DNA of 54,917 nt from Candidatus Rokuibacteriota bacterium. GTDB lineage: Bacteria; Methylomirabilota; Methylomirabilia; Rokubacteriales; CSP1-6. How positions within the stretch are numbered: the first letter of the stretch is position 1; the number at the start of each line of letters is the position of its first letter. The stretch spans positions 1-54,917 of the forward strand of contig VGLJ01000031.1 in the NCBI GenBank assembly GCA_016866775.1, written 5' to 3'. Of the stretch, positions 23,508 through 31,849 are shown piece after piece. The position numbers and the translations under genes are program-made. The notes beneath the pieces are model-generated. The model did no database searches, was not told the origin of the DNA, and saw nothing but the letters and a program-made list of their open reading frames with translations.

Positions 23508-23732
23508 ATGCCCGTCTACGAGTATCGCTGCCGCGGGTGCGGGAAGGACTTCGAGAAGTATCTCCCGCGCACGTCGAGCGCGGTCGCGTGCCCGACCTGC
23601 GACAGCGCGGACGTCACCCGCAAGCTCTCCGTCTTCGGCATGAAGAGCGACGGTTCCCTGATGCCGTCCGCCGCCGGCGCCGCCATGAGCGGCGGTGGAG
23701 GATGCTGCGGCGGCGGTTGCGGCTGCCACTGA
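23508..23732 (+). CDS. FmdB-family zinc-ribbon protein
   Basis: 74 aa. Begins MPVYEYRCRGCGKDFEKYL and has a second knuckle CPTC, forming the CxxC...CxxC zinc ribbon of the FmdB/putative regulatory family. The C-terminus is a Gly/Cys-rich tail (GGGGCCGGGCGCH) with five cysteines and a final His, a common metal-binding extension. Family function is not established; an early proposal was regulation of formamidase or amide metabolism genes. Starts 3 bp after the pup-like stop. Confidence 0.85.
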   Translation: MPVYEYRCRGCGKDFEKYLPRTSSAVACPTCDSADVTRKLSVFGMKSDGSLMPSAAGAAMSGGGGCCGGGCGCH

Positions 23733-23765
23733 TCGAGGGCCCTTCGGAGCCCTTCGTCCTCTGAG

Positions 23766-24671
23766 ATGGACCTCCGCCGGCTCGAGATCTTCGCGAAGGT
23801 CGCCGAGCTCGGCAGCTTCTCGCGCGCCGCGCAAGCGTCGTCCCTGACCCAGCCCACCGTCTCCGAGCACGTGCGCGCGCTCGAGGACGAGCTGGGCGTC
23901 CAGCTCCTCGACCGGCTCGGCCGCGGCGCGTCCACCACGCGCGCGGGCCAGCTCCTGCTCGGCTATGCACAGCGCATGCTGGCGCTCTCGCGCGAGGCGC
24001 GCCAGGCGATCGACCAGTTCCAGGGGCGGCTCTCCGGCGAGCTGATCGTCGGCGGCAGCACGATTCCCGGCGAGTACGTGCTGCCCGCGGTCATCGGGCA
24101 GTTCAAGGCGAAGCAGGCCGACATCTCGATCGTGCTCCTGATCGGCGACAGCCGGCAGGTGAGCGACTGGGTGGACGACGGGCGCGTGGAGCTCGCGATC
24201 GTCGGCGCGCGGCCGGCTCAGCGCACCCTCGAGGCGCGCGAGCTCATGGAGGACGAGCTCGTCGTGGTCGTCCCCGCGGAGCACGGCTGGGCCAAGCGCG
24301 ACACCGTGACGCTCGCCGAGGTGCAGCGGGAGCCGATGGTCGTCCGCGAGCGCGGCTCGGGCTCGCGCGAGGCGCTCGAGCGCGCGCTCGACGAGGCGGG
24401 CACCGGCCTCGCGGACTTTCGCGTCGTCGGCGAGATGGGATCCACGCAGGCGATCAAGCAGGCGGTGCGCGCGGGTCTCGGCATCTCGTTGATCTCGGCG
24501 CGCGCGGTGGGCGACGAATGCCGCGCCGGCTACGTCGTCTGTCTCAAGATCGAGCGGCTCGCGGTGCGCCGCGCGTTCTACCTCATCACCCACCGCGAGC
24601 GCACGCGCTCGCCGCTCGGCCTCGCGTTCCTCTCGTTCCTCGAATCCCAGTTCCCGGGTCGAGTATCGTAA
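23766..24671 (+). CDS. LysR-family regulator of the selenium-metabolism-associated type
   Basis: 301 aa. N-terminal winged helix (MDLRRLEIFAKVAELGSFSR, then LTQPTVSEHVRALEDELGV) and a periplasmic-binding-like effector domain with GSTIPGEYVLP, the usual ligand-site loop, and VRAGLGISLIS. CysB/CysL-like in pattern. It lies 5 bp upstream of selD on the same strand; LysR proteins of this subtype are recurrently found beside selenium genes, so a selenium- or sulfur-derived effector is a reasonable guess. The role and ligand are inferred from context only. Confidence 0.8.
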   Translation: MDLRRLEIFAKVAELGSFSRAAQASSLTQPTVSEHVRALEDELGVQLLDRLGRGASTTRAGQLLLGYAQRMLALSREARQAIDQFQGRLSGELIVGGSTIPGEYVLPAVIGQFKAKQADISIVLLIGDSRQVSDWVDDGRVELAIVGARPAQRTLEARELMEDELVVVVPAEHGWAKRDTVTLAEVQREPMVVRERGSGSREALERALDEAGTGLADFRVVGEMGSTQAIKQAVRAGLGISLISARAVGDECRAGYVVCLKIERLAVRRAFYLITHRERTRSPLGLAFLSFLESQFPGRVS

Positions 24672-24676
24672 GCACC

Positions 24677-25735
24677 ATGACGGGCACGGAGATCCGCCTC
24701 ACGTCGTACGCGTCCTGCGCCGGCTGAGCGTCCAAGATGGCTCCTGGAGATCTCCAGGAGGTGCTGGGCGCGATCAAGCCGGGGGCGGGCGGGGAGATCC
24801 ACGACCTGCTCGTGGGGCTCGGCCGCGCGGACGACGCCGCCGTCTATCGGCTGACGCCCGACCTCGCGATCGTCGAGACCGTCGACTTCTTTCCGCCCGT
24901 CGTCGACGACGCCTACACGTGGGGCGCCGTCGCCGCCGCCAACGCGATGTCGGACGTGTACGCGATGGGCGGCGAAGTCCTCTTCGCGCTCGCCGTCGCC
25001 GGCTTCCCGCGCGAGCTGCCCAAGGCGATCATCAGCGAGGTGTTCCGCGGCGGCGCGGAGAAGGTCGCCGAGGCGGGCGGCGTCATCGCCGGCGGCCACA
25101 CCGTGATCGATCCCGAGCCGAAGTACGGGCTCTGCGTCACGGGGCGCGTGCATCCCGATCGCGTCTTCATCAAGGGAGGCCTGCGCGCGGGCGACCGGCT
25201 GTTCCTTTCGAAGCCGCTCGGCACCGGCGTGATCACGACCGCCGCGAAGGACGGCGCGACGTCCGCGGAGATCGTCGCGGGGGCGGTCGCGAGCATGCTG
25301 CGTCTCAACCGCGTCGCCGCGCAGGTGGCGCAAGCGGTCGGCGCCCACGGAGCCACCGACATCACCGGCTTCGGGCTCCTCGGTCACGGCGCGGAAATGG
25401 TCGAGGCGTCCGGCGCGGGCATTCGCGTCTCGGCGTCGCGGCTCCCGTTCCTGCCCGGTGCCAGAGACCTCGCGGACGAAGGCCGCTTCAGCGGCGGCAT
25501 GAAGCGCAACCGCCGCCATCTCGACGCCGTGCTCGGCCCGCGCCTCGTGATCGACGCGTCGCTGCCGGCGGGGCTCGTCGGATTGCTGAGCGAGTCCGAG
25601 ACCTCCGGAGGACTGCTCTTCGGCGTGTCCCGCGACCGCGCGGGTGAGGTCGCCGCCGCGTTCAAGGAGCGCGGCGAGACGTGCGCGGAGATCGGCGAAG
25701 TGACCGGCGCCGCCACGATCACGATCGTCCCGTAG
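24677..25735 (+). CDS. selD: selenide, water dikinase, a selenoprotein (Sec17 encoded by TGA 24725-24727)
   Basis: 352 aa when TGA is read as Sec. The N-terminus IRLTSYASCAG-U-ASK aligns with E. coli SelD IRLTQYSHGAG-C-GCK: U17 takes the place of catalytic Cys17 and K20 matches Lys20, while the second cysteine (Cys19) is Ser here. Downstream: FFPPVVDDAYTWGAVAAANAM-type ATP site, GGHTVIDPEPKYGL, TGFGLLGHGAEM. Makes selenophosphate from selenide and ATP for Sec-tRNA synthesis. An ATG at 24737 after the TGA would drop the active site and is not the true start. A perfect palindrome follows the TGA. Confidence 0.92.
24741..24760 (+). promoter_or_regulatory. bacterial SECIS candidate of selD (perfect palindrome)
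   Basis: CTCCTGGAGATCTCCAGGAG is a perfect 20-nt palindrome, folding as an 8-bp stem CTCCTGGA/TCCAGGAG with loop GATC. The loop begins 22 nt after the TGA, within the 16-37 nt window where SelB-binding hairpins lie in bacterial selenoprotein genes. It is inside the coding sequence. Confidence 0.65.
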
Positions 25736-25849
25736 CCCGTATCATCGTCAATCCCAATACAAAGCGGCGGCTCATCGCATCGCTCCCGACGATTTCTCGA
25801 TGAAGTTTTCGCTGCTTGCGCTTGCAACCGCTCGCGCGCACCCATAGAT

Positions 25850-26528
25850 TTCGTCCTCGTGGCATCGCTCACGCGCCGGCGCGCATCTCACCGCTGACGA
25901 GATCGCGAAGGGCCAGCGCACCGACCTCGACAAGACCAAGGCGGTGTACGACTGGATTCTCGCCAACACGTACCGCGAGCCGAAGGTGCGCGGCTGCGGC
26001 ACCGGCGACATCAAGGCGATGCTCGAGACCAAGAACTTCGGCGGCAAGTGCGCCGACCTCAACGGCCTCTTCGTCGGCCTGGTGCGCGCCGTCGACGTGC
26101 CGGCGCGCGACGTCTCCGGGATCCGCGTCGCGCCCTCGGTGTTCAACTACCGCTCGCTGGGCGCGGGGAGCGCGAACATCAGCAAGGCGCAGCACTGCCG
26201 CGCCGAGGTCTTCCTGCAGGACTACGGCTGGGCGGCGATGGATCCCGCCGACGTGGCGAAGGCCGCGCGCGAGGAGACGAACGAGAAGCTCGCGATCGAC
26301 CATCCGCTCATCGCGCCGGTTCGCGCGAAGCTCTACGGCGGCTGGGAAGGCAACTGGCTCGCGTACAACGTGGCGCACGACGTGAAGCTGCCGAAGGCGA
26401 CCCAGGGCGGCAAGGTCGGGTTCCTCATGTATCCGCAGGCGGAGACGGCCGACGGGCGCCGCGACAGCCTCGATCCCGACACGTTCAAGTACACCATCAC
26501 AGTTGCACTCGCGGGCCCCGGGCGCTAA
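25850..26528 (+). pseudogene. transglutaminase-like protein, 5'-disrupted
   Basis: The frame from about 25850 to 26528 carries a transglutaminase core: KTKAVYDWILANTYREP, catalytic Cys in GGKCADLNGLFVGL, catalytic His in KAQHCRAEVF and Asp in GWAAMDPADV. It has no start codon before a GTG at 25944 that would begin inside the domain, and the N-terminal domain usual for such secreted proteins is absent. Upstream at 25800 an ATG opens a signal-peptide-like start, MKFSLLALATARAHP, which stops at 25847. Both pieces probably come from one gene whose middle has been lost. The active-site residues themselves are intact, so expression from GTG 25944 cannot be excluded. Confidence 0.6.
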
Positions 26529-27042
26529 AGCGCCCGCCCGCTCGGCTGTCTCGCTTCGCTCGATCGTCGGGGCGGCGAGTCTGCTCGGGCTCGCCGCCGC
26601 GGCCGACGCCGAGACCTCGCGGTTCGTCCCATGGACGCGCGCCGAGGTCCCCACGCTCGCGCTCAAGGATCTCTCCGGGCGCGCGCACACGCTGGCGGAC
26701 TACCGCGGCAAGGTGGTGCTCGTCAATTTCTGGGCGACGTGGTGCGAGCCCTGCCGCGAGGAGCTGCCCTCGATGCGCGCGCTGCGCGAGCGGCTCGCCG
26801 GCCGGCCGTTCGAAGTCCTCGCGGTGAACTACGGGGAGTCGGCGAGCCGCGTGCGCGAGTTCCTCGAGCGCGAGCGTCTGGACTTCGTCACGCTGCTCGA
26901 TCCCAACCAGGACGCGGCGCGCGCGTGGCGCGTGCGTGTGCTTCCGGGCAGCTTGGCCAGTGACGAGGCATTGCGGACGGTGCGGACGCTGCTGCCGGCG
27001 GCGCCGGCTACGACGACGCCCGGCGGGCGCGGAGGACGCTGA
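26503..27042 (+). CDS. TlpA-like thiol-disulfide oxidoreductase with probable internal deletion
   Basis: 179 aa from a TTG at 26503; start uncertain. Hydrophobic export segment (SIVGAASLLGLAAAADA), then VPTLALKDLSGRAHTLADYR and the thioredoxin active site WCEPC, FEVLAVNYGES, LLDPNQDAARAWRVRVLP. In relatives the cis-Pro loop goes on through a strand pair of about 20-25 residues before the last helix; here RVLPGS is joined directly to LASDEALRTVRTLLPA, as if that part was deleted in frame. The fold may be impaired. Overlaps the preceding pseudogene by 26 bp and the convergent zinc-finger gene by 35 bp. Confidence 0.65.
   Translation: MHSRAPGAKAPARSAVSLRSIVGAASLLGLAAAADAETSRFVPWTRAEVPTLALKDLSGRAHTLADYRGKVVLVNFWATWCEPCREELPSMRALRERLAGRPFEVLAVNYGESASRVREFLERERLDFVTLLDPNQDAARAWRVRVLPGSLASDEALRTVRTLLPAAPATTTPGGRGGR
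26520..26535. repeat. short perfect hairpin across the transglutaminase stop codon
   Basis: GGGCGC (26520-26525), loop TAAA, GCGCCC (26530-26535). The loop contains the stop codon of the transglutaminase-like frame. No T-tract follows. It may be a terminator-like or palindromic element at the gene junction. Confidence 0.45.
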
Positions 27043-27268
27043 GGAGGCGCTGTTTCAGCTCGGGCGGAATCGGGGCCTCGCGGAGCTTCTTCGCGGCGTC
27101 GACGGTGCCGCGGTAGGTGTTCACGAAGGCCACGCAGGGCCCGCAGCTCTCGATGTGCCAGTCGATCAGCTCGCGGGTCGCTTTCGGCAGGCTCCCGTCG
27201 AGATAGTCGCCGATCAACTCGGCGATCTGGCGACATTCGATCTCGGACGGCTCCACCATGGTCCTCAT
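27008..27268 (-). CDS. zinc-finger (zf-HC2) anti-sigma-like protein
   Basis: 86 aa, or 83 from ATG 27259, which has a weak GAGG upstream. The zf-HC2 pattern is complete: Cys in IECRQIAELIGDYLDG, then HIESCGPC giving H-x3-C-x2-C. A short helical tail (ELKQRLLSVLRARR) follows, with no TM segment, so a cytoplasmic anti-sigma factor is likely. No sigma factor gene is adjacent, which is unusual. It overlaps the 3' end of the convergent TlpA-like gene. Confidence 0.75.
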   Translation of the reverse strand: MRTMVEPSEIECRQIAELIGDYLDGSLPKATRELIDWHIESCGPCVAFVNTYRGTVDAAKKLREAPIPPELKQRLLSVLRARRASS

Positions 27269-27352
27269 TATATGTAGATGGCTGGGTGCCTCCAGGCGAT
27301 TCTTGGCCTACTGCGATTGCACCCCGCCCGAGGCGCCCGTATTCTGCCCGGG

Positions 27353-28414
27353 ATGCCGGCCCGCGCCGCGCTGCTCACGCCCTTCGCGTTCCCCTCCGTC
27401 CGCGGCAACGCCGTCACCGTGTCCCGCATCGCGCGAGGCCTCGTCCGTGGCGGCGTCGAGGCACGCGTGTGGGACCGTTCGTCGACCGACGAGGCGACGA
27501 TCGAAGCCGAGGTCGAAGCGTTCGCGCCGTCGATCGTGCACGCGTTTCACGCCTGGCGGGTGGGACCGCTCGCGCTCCGGCTGGCGCGGCGCGCGGAGAT
27601 CCCGCTCGTCGTCACGCTCACCGGGACCGACGCCAATCACGACCTCTTCGATCCCGGGCGCGCAGCGGGGGTGCGGCGCGTGCTCGAGGGCGCCGCCGGG
27701 ATCGTCGTCTTCGACGACTCGATTCGCACGCGCGTGGCGGGCGCGTTGCCGGACGTCGCCTCACGCATCGTACGCGTGCCGCAGGCGGCGGAGCTCGAGA
27801 CCGCCGCGCCCTTCGATCTCGACGCCGCGTGGCCGGGGCTGCCGTCCGGGCGCGTGGTCTTCGCGTTTCCCGCGGGGGTCCGCCCGGTGAAGCGTCCGCT
27901 CATGCCGCTCGCCCCGCTCGATGCCGTCGCCGCCCGGCATCGGCACCTCCGCCTCGGCTACGCCGGCCCGCTTCTCGATCCTGAGGAGGGCAAGGCGCTG
28001 CTCGCGGAGCTCTCCCACCGCCCCTGGGCCCGCTACCTCGGCACCGTGCCTCACGAGGCGATGGCGTCGTTCCTGGCGCAGGCCGACGTGGTCCTCAACT
28101 GCTCGCTCTCGGAAGGCGGCATGGCGAACTCGGTCCTCGAGGCGCTGGCCTGCGGGCGCGCCGTTCTCGCTGCCGACATCGAAGGCAATCGCTCGCTCGT
28201 TGCCCACGACGTGAGCGGGCTCCTCTTCCACGACGAAACGGAACTCGCCGCGATGGCCGAACGTTTGGTGGTCGACCCGGCCCTCCGCGCGCGGCTGGGG
28301 ACGGCAGGGCGCGCGCGGGTGCTCGCGGACTTTCCGCCGTCACGCGAGATCGAGGGGTACCTCGCCGTCTACGCGGCCGTCTGGCAGATCGCTTGCACCC
28401 GTAGGGGCCCCTAG
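27353..28414 (+). CDS. glycosyltransferase family 4-type
   Basis: 353 aa from ATG 27353. GT-B fold: N-terminal Rossmann part begins AALLTPFAFPSVRGNAVTV, with VTLTGTDANHDLF; the C-terminal GT1/GT4 domain includes GYAGPLLDPEEG, LGTVPHEAM, the donor-binding NCSLSEGGMANSVLEALACG (E-x7-E type) and DIEGNRSLVAHDVSGLL. Transfers a sugar from a nucleotide donor; acceptor unknown. It stands alone between an anti-sigma-like gene and the MoxR operon, not in a polysaccharide cluster. Confidence 0.8.
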   Translation: MPARAALLTPFAFPSVRGNAVTVSRIARGLVRGGVEARVWDRSSTDEATIEAEVEAFAPSIVHAFHAWRVGPLALRLARRAEIPLVVTLTGTDANHDLFDPGRAAGVRRVLEGAAGIVVFDDSIRTRVAGALPDVASRIVRVPQAAELETAAPFDLDAAWPGLPSGRVVFAFPAGVRPVKRPLMPLAPLDAVAARHRHLRLGYAGPLLDPEEGKALLAELSHRPWARYLGTVPHEAMASFLAQADVVLNCSLSEGGMANSVLEALACGRAVLAADIEGNRSLVAHDVSGLLFHDETELAAMAERLVVDPALRARLGTAGRARVLADFPPSREIEGYLAVYAAVWQIACTRRGP

Positions 28415-28479
28415 AGACCGGCTCCGGCGCACCCATATAATGAGGGGCGCAACACCACCCCGTGAGAGAAGGAGACCGC

Positions 28480-29493
28480 ATGACGCAGGACCCTCGGGTC
28501 GAGCAGTTCATCTCGTCCTTCCAGGCGCTGCGGCGTGAGGTCGAAAAGGTCATCGTCGGGCACCGGGACATCATCGATCACGTCCTGATCGGGATGTTCG
28601 CCGGCGGGCATGTCCTCCTCGAAGGCGTGCCCGGACTGGGCAAAACGCTGCTCATCAAGACGCTCGCCGAAGGGCTCGAGCTGTCGTTCGCGCGGGTCCA
28701 GTTCACGCCGGACCTGATGCCGGCGGACATCATCGGGACCAACATCATCGTGGAGGACGCGGACGGCCGGAAGCACTTCCAGTTCCAGTCGGGCCCGATC
28801 TTCGCGCACATCCTGCTCGCCGACGAGATCAACCGCGCGACGCCGAAGACGCAGTCCGCGCTGCTCGAGGGCATGCAGGAAGGCGCCGTCACCGTCGGCG
28901 GCGTCTCGCGGCCGCTGCCGCCGCCCTTCTTCGTGCTCGCGACGCAGAACCCGATCGAGATGGAAGGGACGTATCCGTTGCCCGAGGCGCAGCTCGACCG
29001 CTTCCTCTTCAAGCTGCGCGTGCGCTATCCCGCGATCGAGGAGCTGAACGCGATCATCGACCGCACGACGCAGGTGCGCGCGGTCACGGTCGATCGCGTG
29101 ATGACGGGACCGAACGTGCTCGCGTCCCGCGAGCTCGTGCGCGAGGTGCCCATCGCCACGCACACGCGCGACTTCGCGTCCGCGATCGTGATGGCGACGC
29201 ATCCGCAGTGGGCGCAGGCGCCCGACGTCACGCGCCGGTTCGTGCGCTACGGCGCGAGCCCGCGCGGCGCGCAGGCGCTCGTGCTCGGTGCGAAGGTGAA
29301 GGCGCTCGCCGAGGGCCGCTACAACGTCAGCGTCGACGACATCCGGTACCTCGCGGCGCCCGCGCTGCGCCACCGCGTGATCCTGAACTTCGAAGGTGAG
29401 GCCGAAGGCATCGACGTCGACACGCTGATCGAGCAGATTGTCGACACGGCGGCCACGACGACCACCCAGGGCAAGGAGCAGTTCGTCCGCTGA
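28480..29493 (+). CDS. MoxR-family AAA+ ATPase
   Basis: 337 aa from ATG 28480, with AGAAGGAGA upstream. Walker A GVPGLGKT (about 49-56), Walker B ILLADEINRATPKTQSALLE, sensor 1 region LATQNPIEMEGTYPLPEAQLDRF with the arginine-finger segment. MoxR ATPases are chaperones working with DUF58 and VWA proteins on metal insertion or envelope complexes; those partners follow in the next three genes. First gene of a five-gene operon running to 37586. Confidence 0.92.
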   Translation: MTQDPRVEQFISSFQALRREVEKVIVGHRDIIDHVLIGMFAGGHVLLEGVPGLGKTLLIKTLAEGLELSFARVQFTPDLMPADIIGTNIIVEDADGRKHFQFQSGPIFAHILLADEINRATPKTQSALLEGMQEGAVTVGGVSRPLPPPFFVLATQNPIEMEGTYPLPEAQLDRFLFKLRVRYPAIEELNAIIDRTTQVRAVTVDRVMTGPNVLASRELVREVPIATHTRDFASAIVMATHPQWAQAPDVTRRFVRYGASPRGAQALVLGAKVKALAEGRYNVSVDDIRYLAAPALRHRVILNFEGEAEGIDVDTLIEQIVDTAATTTTQGKEQFVR

Positions 29494-29510
29494 GGCGGGG
29501 AGGAGAGACG

Positions 29511-30956
29511 GTGCCGCATCCCGACACCCTCGATCGGCTGGTTCGCGAGATCGCCACGCAGGTGCGGTGGCGCCGCGCCGAGCACTACGGCCTGCGCGGT
29601 CTCTTCTGGGGCGCGGTCGCGGCCGTGGTGCCGCTGCTGTTCCGCCTCGCGCTCGGCCCCTGGGCTCTCGCGCTCGCCATCGCGCTGCTCACCGCCGGTG
29701 TGGTGACCGGCGCGCTGTTCGGTCTCCTCAAGCGCGTCTCGCCCGCGGACGCCGCGCGCCTCGCCGACCGCGAGTTCGGGCTCGACGAGCGCCTCAGCAC
29801 CGCGCTGGAATGGGCGGAGCGTGACGATCGGACGCAGCTCGTCGACGCGCTCGTCGTCGACGCGGTCGCGCGCGTCGAGGCGGTGCAGCTCCGGCAAGTC
29901 GTGCGGCGGATCCTGCCGCGCGAGACCCGCCTGCTGCCGGTGCCGGTCGTGCTCGCCGCGATCCTCGCGTGGGCACCGCCGCTGCCGCTGCCGACCGCGA
30001 GCCTTCCCGACTTCTCGGCGGGGGCGCAGAAGGAAGAGGCGCGCGAGCGCGGCGACGGCACGATGCTCGAGGACCGCGCGCGCCCGCTCGCGAAGGACAA
30101 GCAGCAGCGGCCGGTGTTCGAGGAGCGCGACTGGGCGCAGAAGGGCGCGACCGGCGCGGCCGCGACCGCCGGCGACCTGTCCGCCGTGTTCAAGGACACG
30201 TCGCTCGCGAACCAGCGGCCCGACTTCAACAGCTTCCTCAAGAAGGGCGACGAGCGTCTGAAGATGCTCGAGCAGACGGATCGCCTGCCGGACCTCCAGT
30301 CCGACTTCACGTCGAGCCAGTACAAGATGGTCTTCCGGAAGTCGAAGGAGCTGAAGAGCGGGCTGCGCGACACGGTCTCGCCGCAGAAGCTGAAGGAGCT
30401 GCTCGAGGAGATGGAGCGGCTCGGCCGCAAGAGCGGCGGCGGCTGGGGACAGGACGTCTCCGAGGGCATGGAAGCGCTCGAGGGCGGCTCGACCGACCGC
30501 GCGATGGAAGCGATGCAAAAGGCGCTCGACAAGATGCGCGCGCAGGACGAGGCGCAGCGCGGCGGCAAGGGGCTCCGCGGCGGGCGCGAGTCCGATCGGC
30601 GCAGCGGCCGTGAAGGCGGCCGGGGCGAGGGCAGCCCCGAAGACCAGGACTTCGGCGAAGGCGAAGGCATGATGCCCGGCAAGGGCAAGAGCGGCGCGCC
30701 GAAAGGCGAGGCGTCGCAGCGGCTGCGCGCCAACCCGTACGACGTCGGCGTCGAGGGTGAATCGCGCCGGGGCAAGAAGGACGGGTTCGACACGAACCTC
30801 ACGGGACGTGCCGGCAAGATGTCTTCCCGCCTCTCGTACATGGGCATCATCGGCCAGTACAAGAACGCGATGGAGGACGCGATCTCGCGCGAGCAGATCC
30901 CGCGGGACTTCCACGGGCAAATCAGGGACTACTTCCAGGCGCTCGACGAGCGATAG
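29511..30956 (+). CDS. membrane protein with long charged coiled-coil region (DUF4175-like), MoxR operon
   Basis: 481 aa, GTG start with GAGGAGAG upstream. Two N-terminal TM segments (GAVAAVVPLLFRLALGPWAL, LAIALLTAGVVTGALFGLL), a third at about 145-160 (VPVVLAAILAWAPPLPL), then a long hydrophilic region with helices and a Gly/Arg/Glu-rich disordered part (about 340-410; GREGGRGEGSPEDQ). The layout is that of the DUF4175-like proteins encoded between moxR and DUF58 genes. The C-terminal KMSSRLSYMGIIGQYKNAM may be a conserved anchor. Function unknown; likely membrane scaffold for the MoxR/VWA machine. Confidence 0.7.
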   Translation: MPHPDTLDRLVREIATQVRWRRAEHYGLRGLFWGAVAAVVPLLFRLALGPWALALAIALLTAGVVTGALFGLLKRVSPADAARLADREFGLDERLSTALEWAERDDRTQLVDALVVDAVARVEAVQLRQVVRRILPRETRLLPVPVVLAAILAWAPPLPLPTASLPDFSAGAQKEEARERGDGTMLEDRARPLAKDKQQRPVFEERDWAQKGATGAAATAGDLSAVFKDTSLANQRPDFNSFLKKGDERLKMLEQTDRLPDLQSDFTSSQYKMVFRKSKELKSGLRDTVSPQKLKELLEEMERLGRKSGGGWGQDVSEGMEALEGGSTDRAMEAMQKALDKMRAQDEAQRGGKGLRGGRESDRRSGREGGRGEGSPEDQDFGEGEGMMPGKGKSGAPKGEASQRLRANPYDVGVEGESRRGKKDGFDTNLTGRAGKMSSRLSYMGIIGQYKNAMEDAISREQIPRDFHGQIRDYFQALDER

Positions 30957-30958
30957 AC

Positions 30959-31849
30959 GTGCCGTCCGTCGATCGCCACGCGTTCTTCACGCCGGACTTC
31001 CTGGCGCAGCTCGAGCGTCTCACGCTCGCGTCGCGCCGCGTCTTCCGCGGCCGCGTCAAGGGCGAGCGCAAGAGCCCGCGGCGCGGCCACTCGGTCGAGT
31101 TCTGCGACTACCGCGCGTACGGGGTCGGCGACGACCTCCGCTACGTCGACTGGAACGCGTACGGTCGTCTCGACCGCCTCCACGTCAAGCTCTTCGTCGA
31201 CGAGGAGGATCTCTGCCTGCACCTGCTCCTCGACGCCTCGGCGTCGATGGACTTCGGGCGCCCGACCAAGCTCGAGTACGGCGCGAAGCTCGCGGCGGCG
31301 CTCGGCTTCGTCGGTCTCGTCGGCCTCGAGCGCGTGGGCGTCGGCATCCTGCGCGAGCGCGCCGCCGAAGGCTGGGCGCCGACGCGCGGGCGCAACCAGT
31401 TCCCCGCCCTGCTCGACTTCCTCACGGGCGTCGCGCCCGCGGGACCCACGCGACTCAACGAGGCGATGGCCGCGTACGCGCTGAGGTCGCGGGAATCGGG
31501 CCTCGCCGTCGTCATCTCCGATCTGCTGGACCCCGCCGGGTACGAGGCGGGGCTGCGCGCGCTGCTCGAGCGGCGCTTCGACGTGCATCTGATCCACCTC
31601 CTCGACCCCGAGGAGATGAATCCGGAGCTCTCCGGCGACTTCCGGCTGACCGACGCCGAGACGGGTGAAGTGCAGGAGCTGAGCGTCGACCGCGAAGCGA
31701 TCCGCGCGTACCGGGAGAAGCTGCACGCCTTCCTCGAGCGCGCGGAGACCCTCTGCCGCGCGCAGGAGATCGGGTATCACCGCGTGATCACGGACACTCC
31801 CGTCGAGGAGTTCGTGCTCTCGCAGCTGAAGGGACTCGTGCTCGCATGA
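30959..31849 (+). CDS. DUF58-domain protein (VWA-like)
   Basis: 296 aa, GTG start 2 bp after the previous stop. The DUF58 core is plain: GHSVEFCDYRAYGVGDDLRY then VDWNAYGRLDRLHVKLF, followed by a degenerate MIDAS, LLLDASASMDFG. The rest resembles a von Willebrand A fold (VVISDLLDPAGYEAGL). No TM segment. It is a standard partner of MoxR ATPases. Stop overlaps the ATG of the large VWA gene (ATGA). Confidence 0.88.
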   Translation: MPSVDRHAFFTPDFLAQLERLTLASRRVFRGRVKGERKSPRRGHSVEFCDYRAYGVGDDLRYVDWNAYGRLDRLHVKLFVDEEDLCLHLLLDASASMDFGRPTKLEYGAKLAAALGFVGLVGLERVGVGILRERAAEGWAPTRGRNQFPALLDFLTGVAPAGPTRLNEAMAAYALRSRESGLAVVISDLLDPAGYEAGLRALLERRFDVHLIHLLDPEEMNPELSGDFRLTDAETGEVQELSVDREAIRAYREKLHAFLERAETLCRAQEIGYHRVITDTPVEEFVLSQLKGLVLA

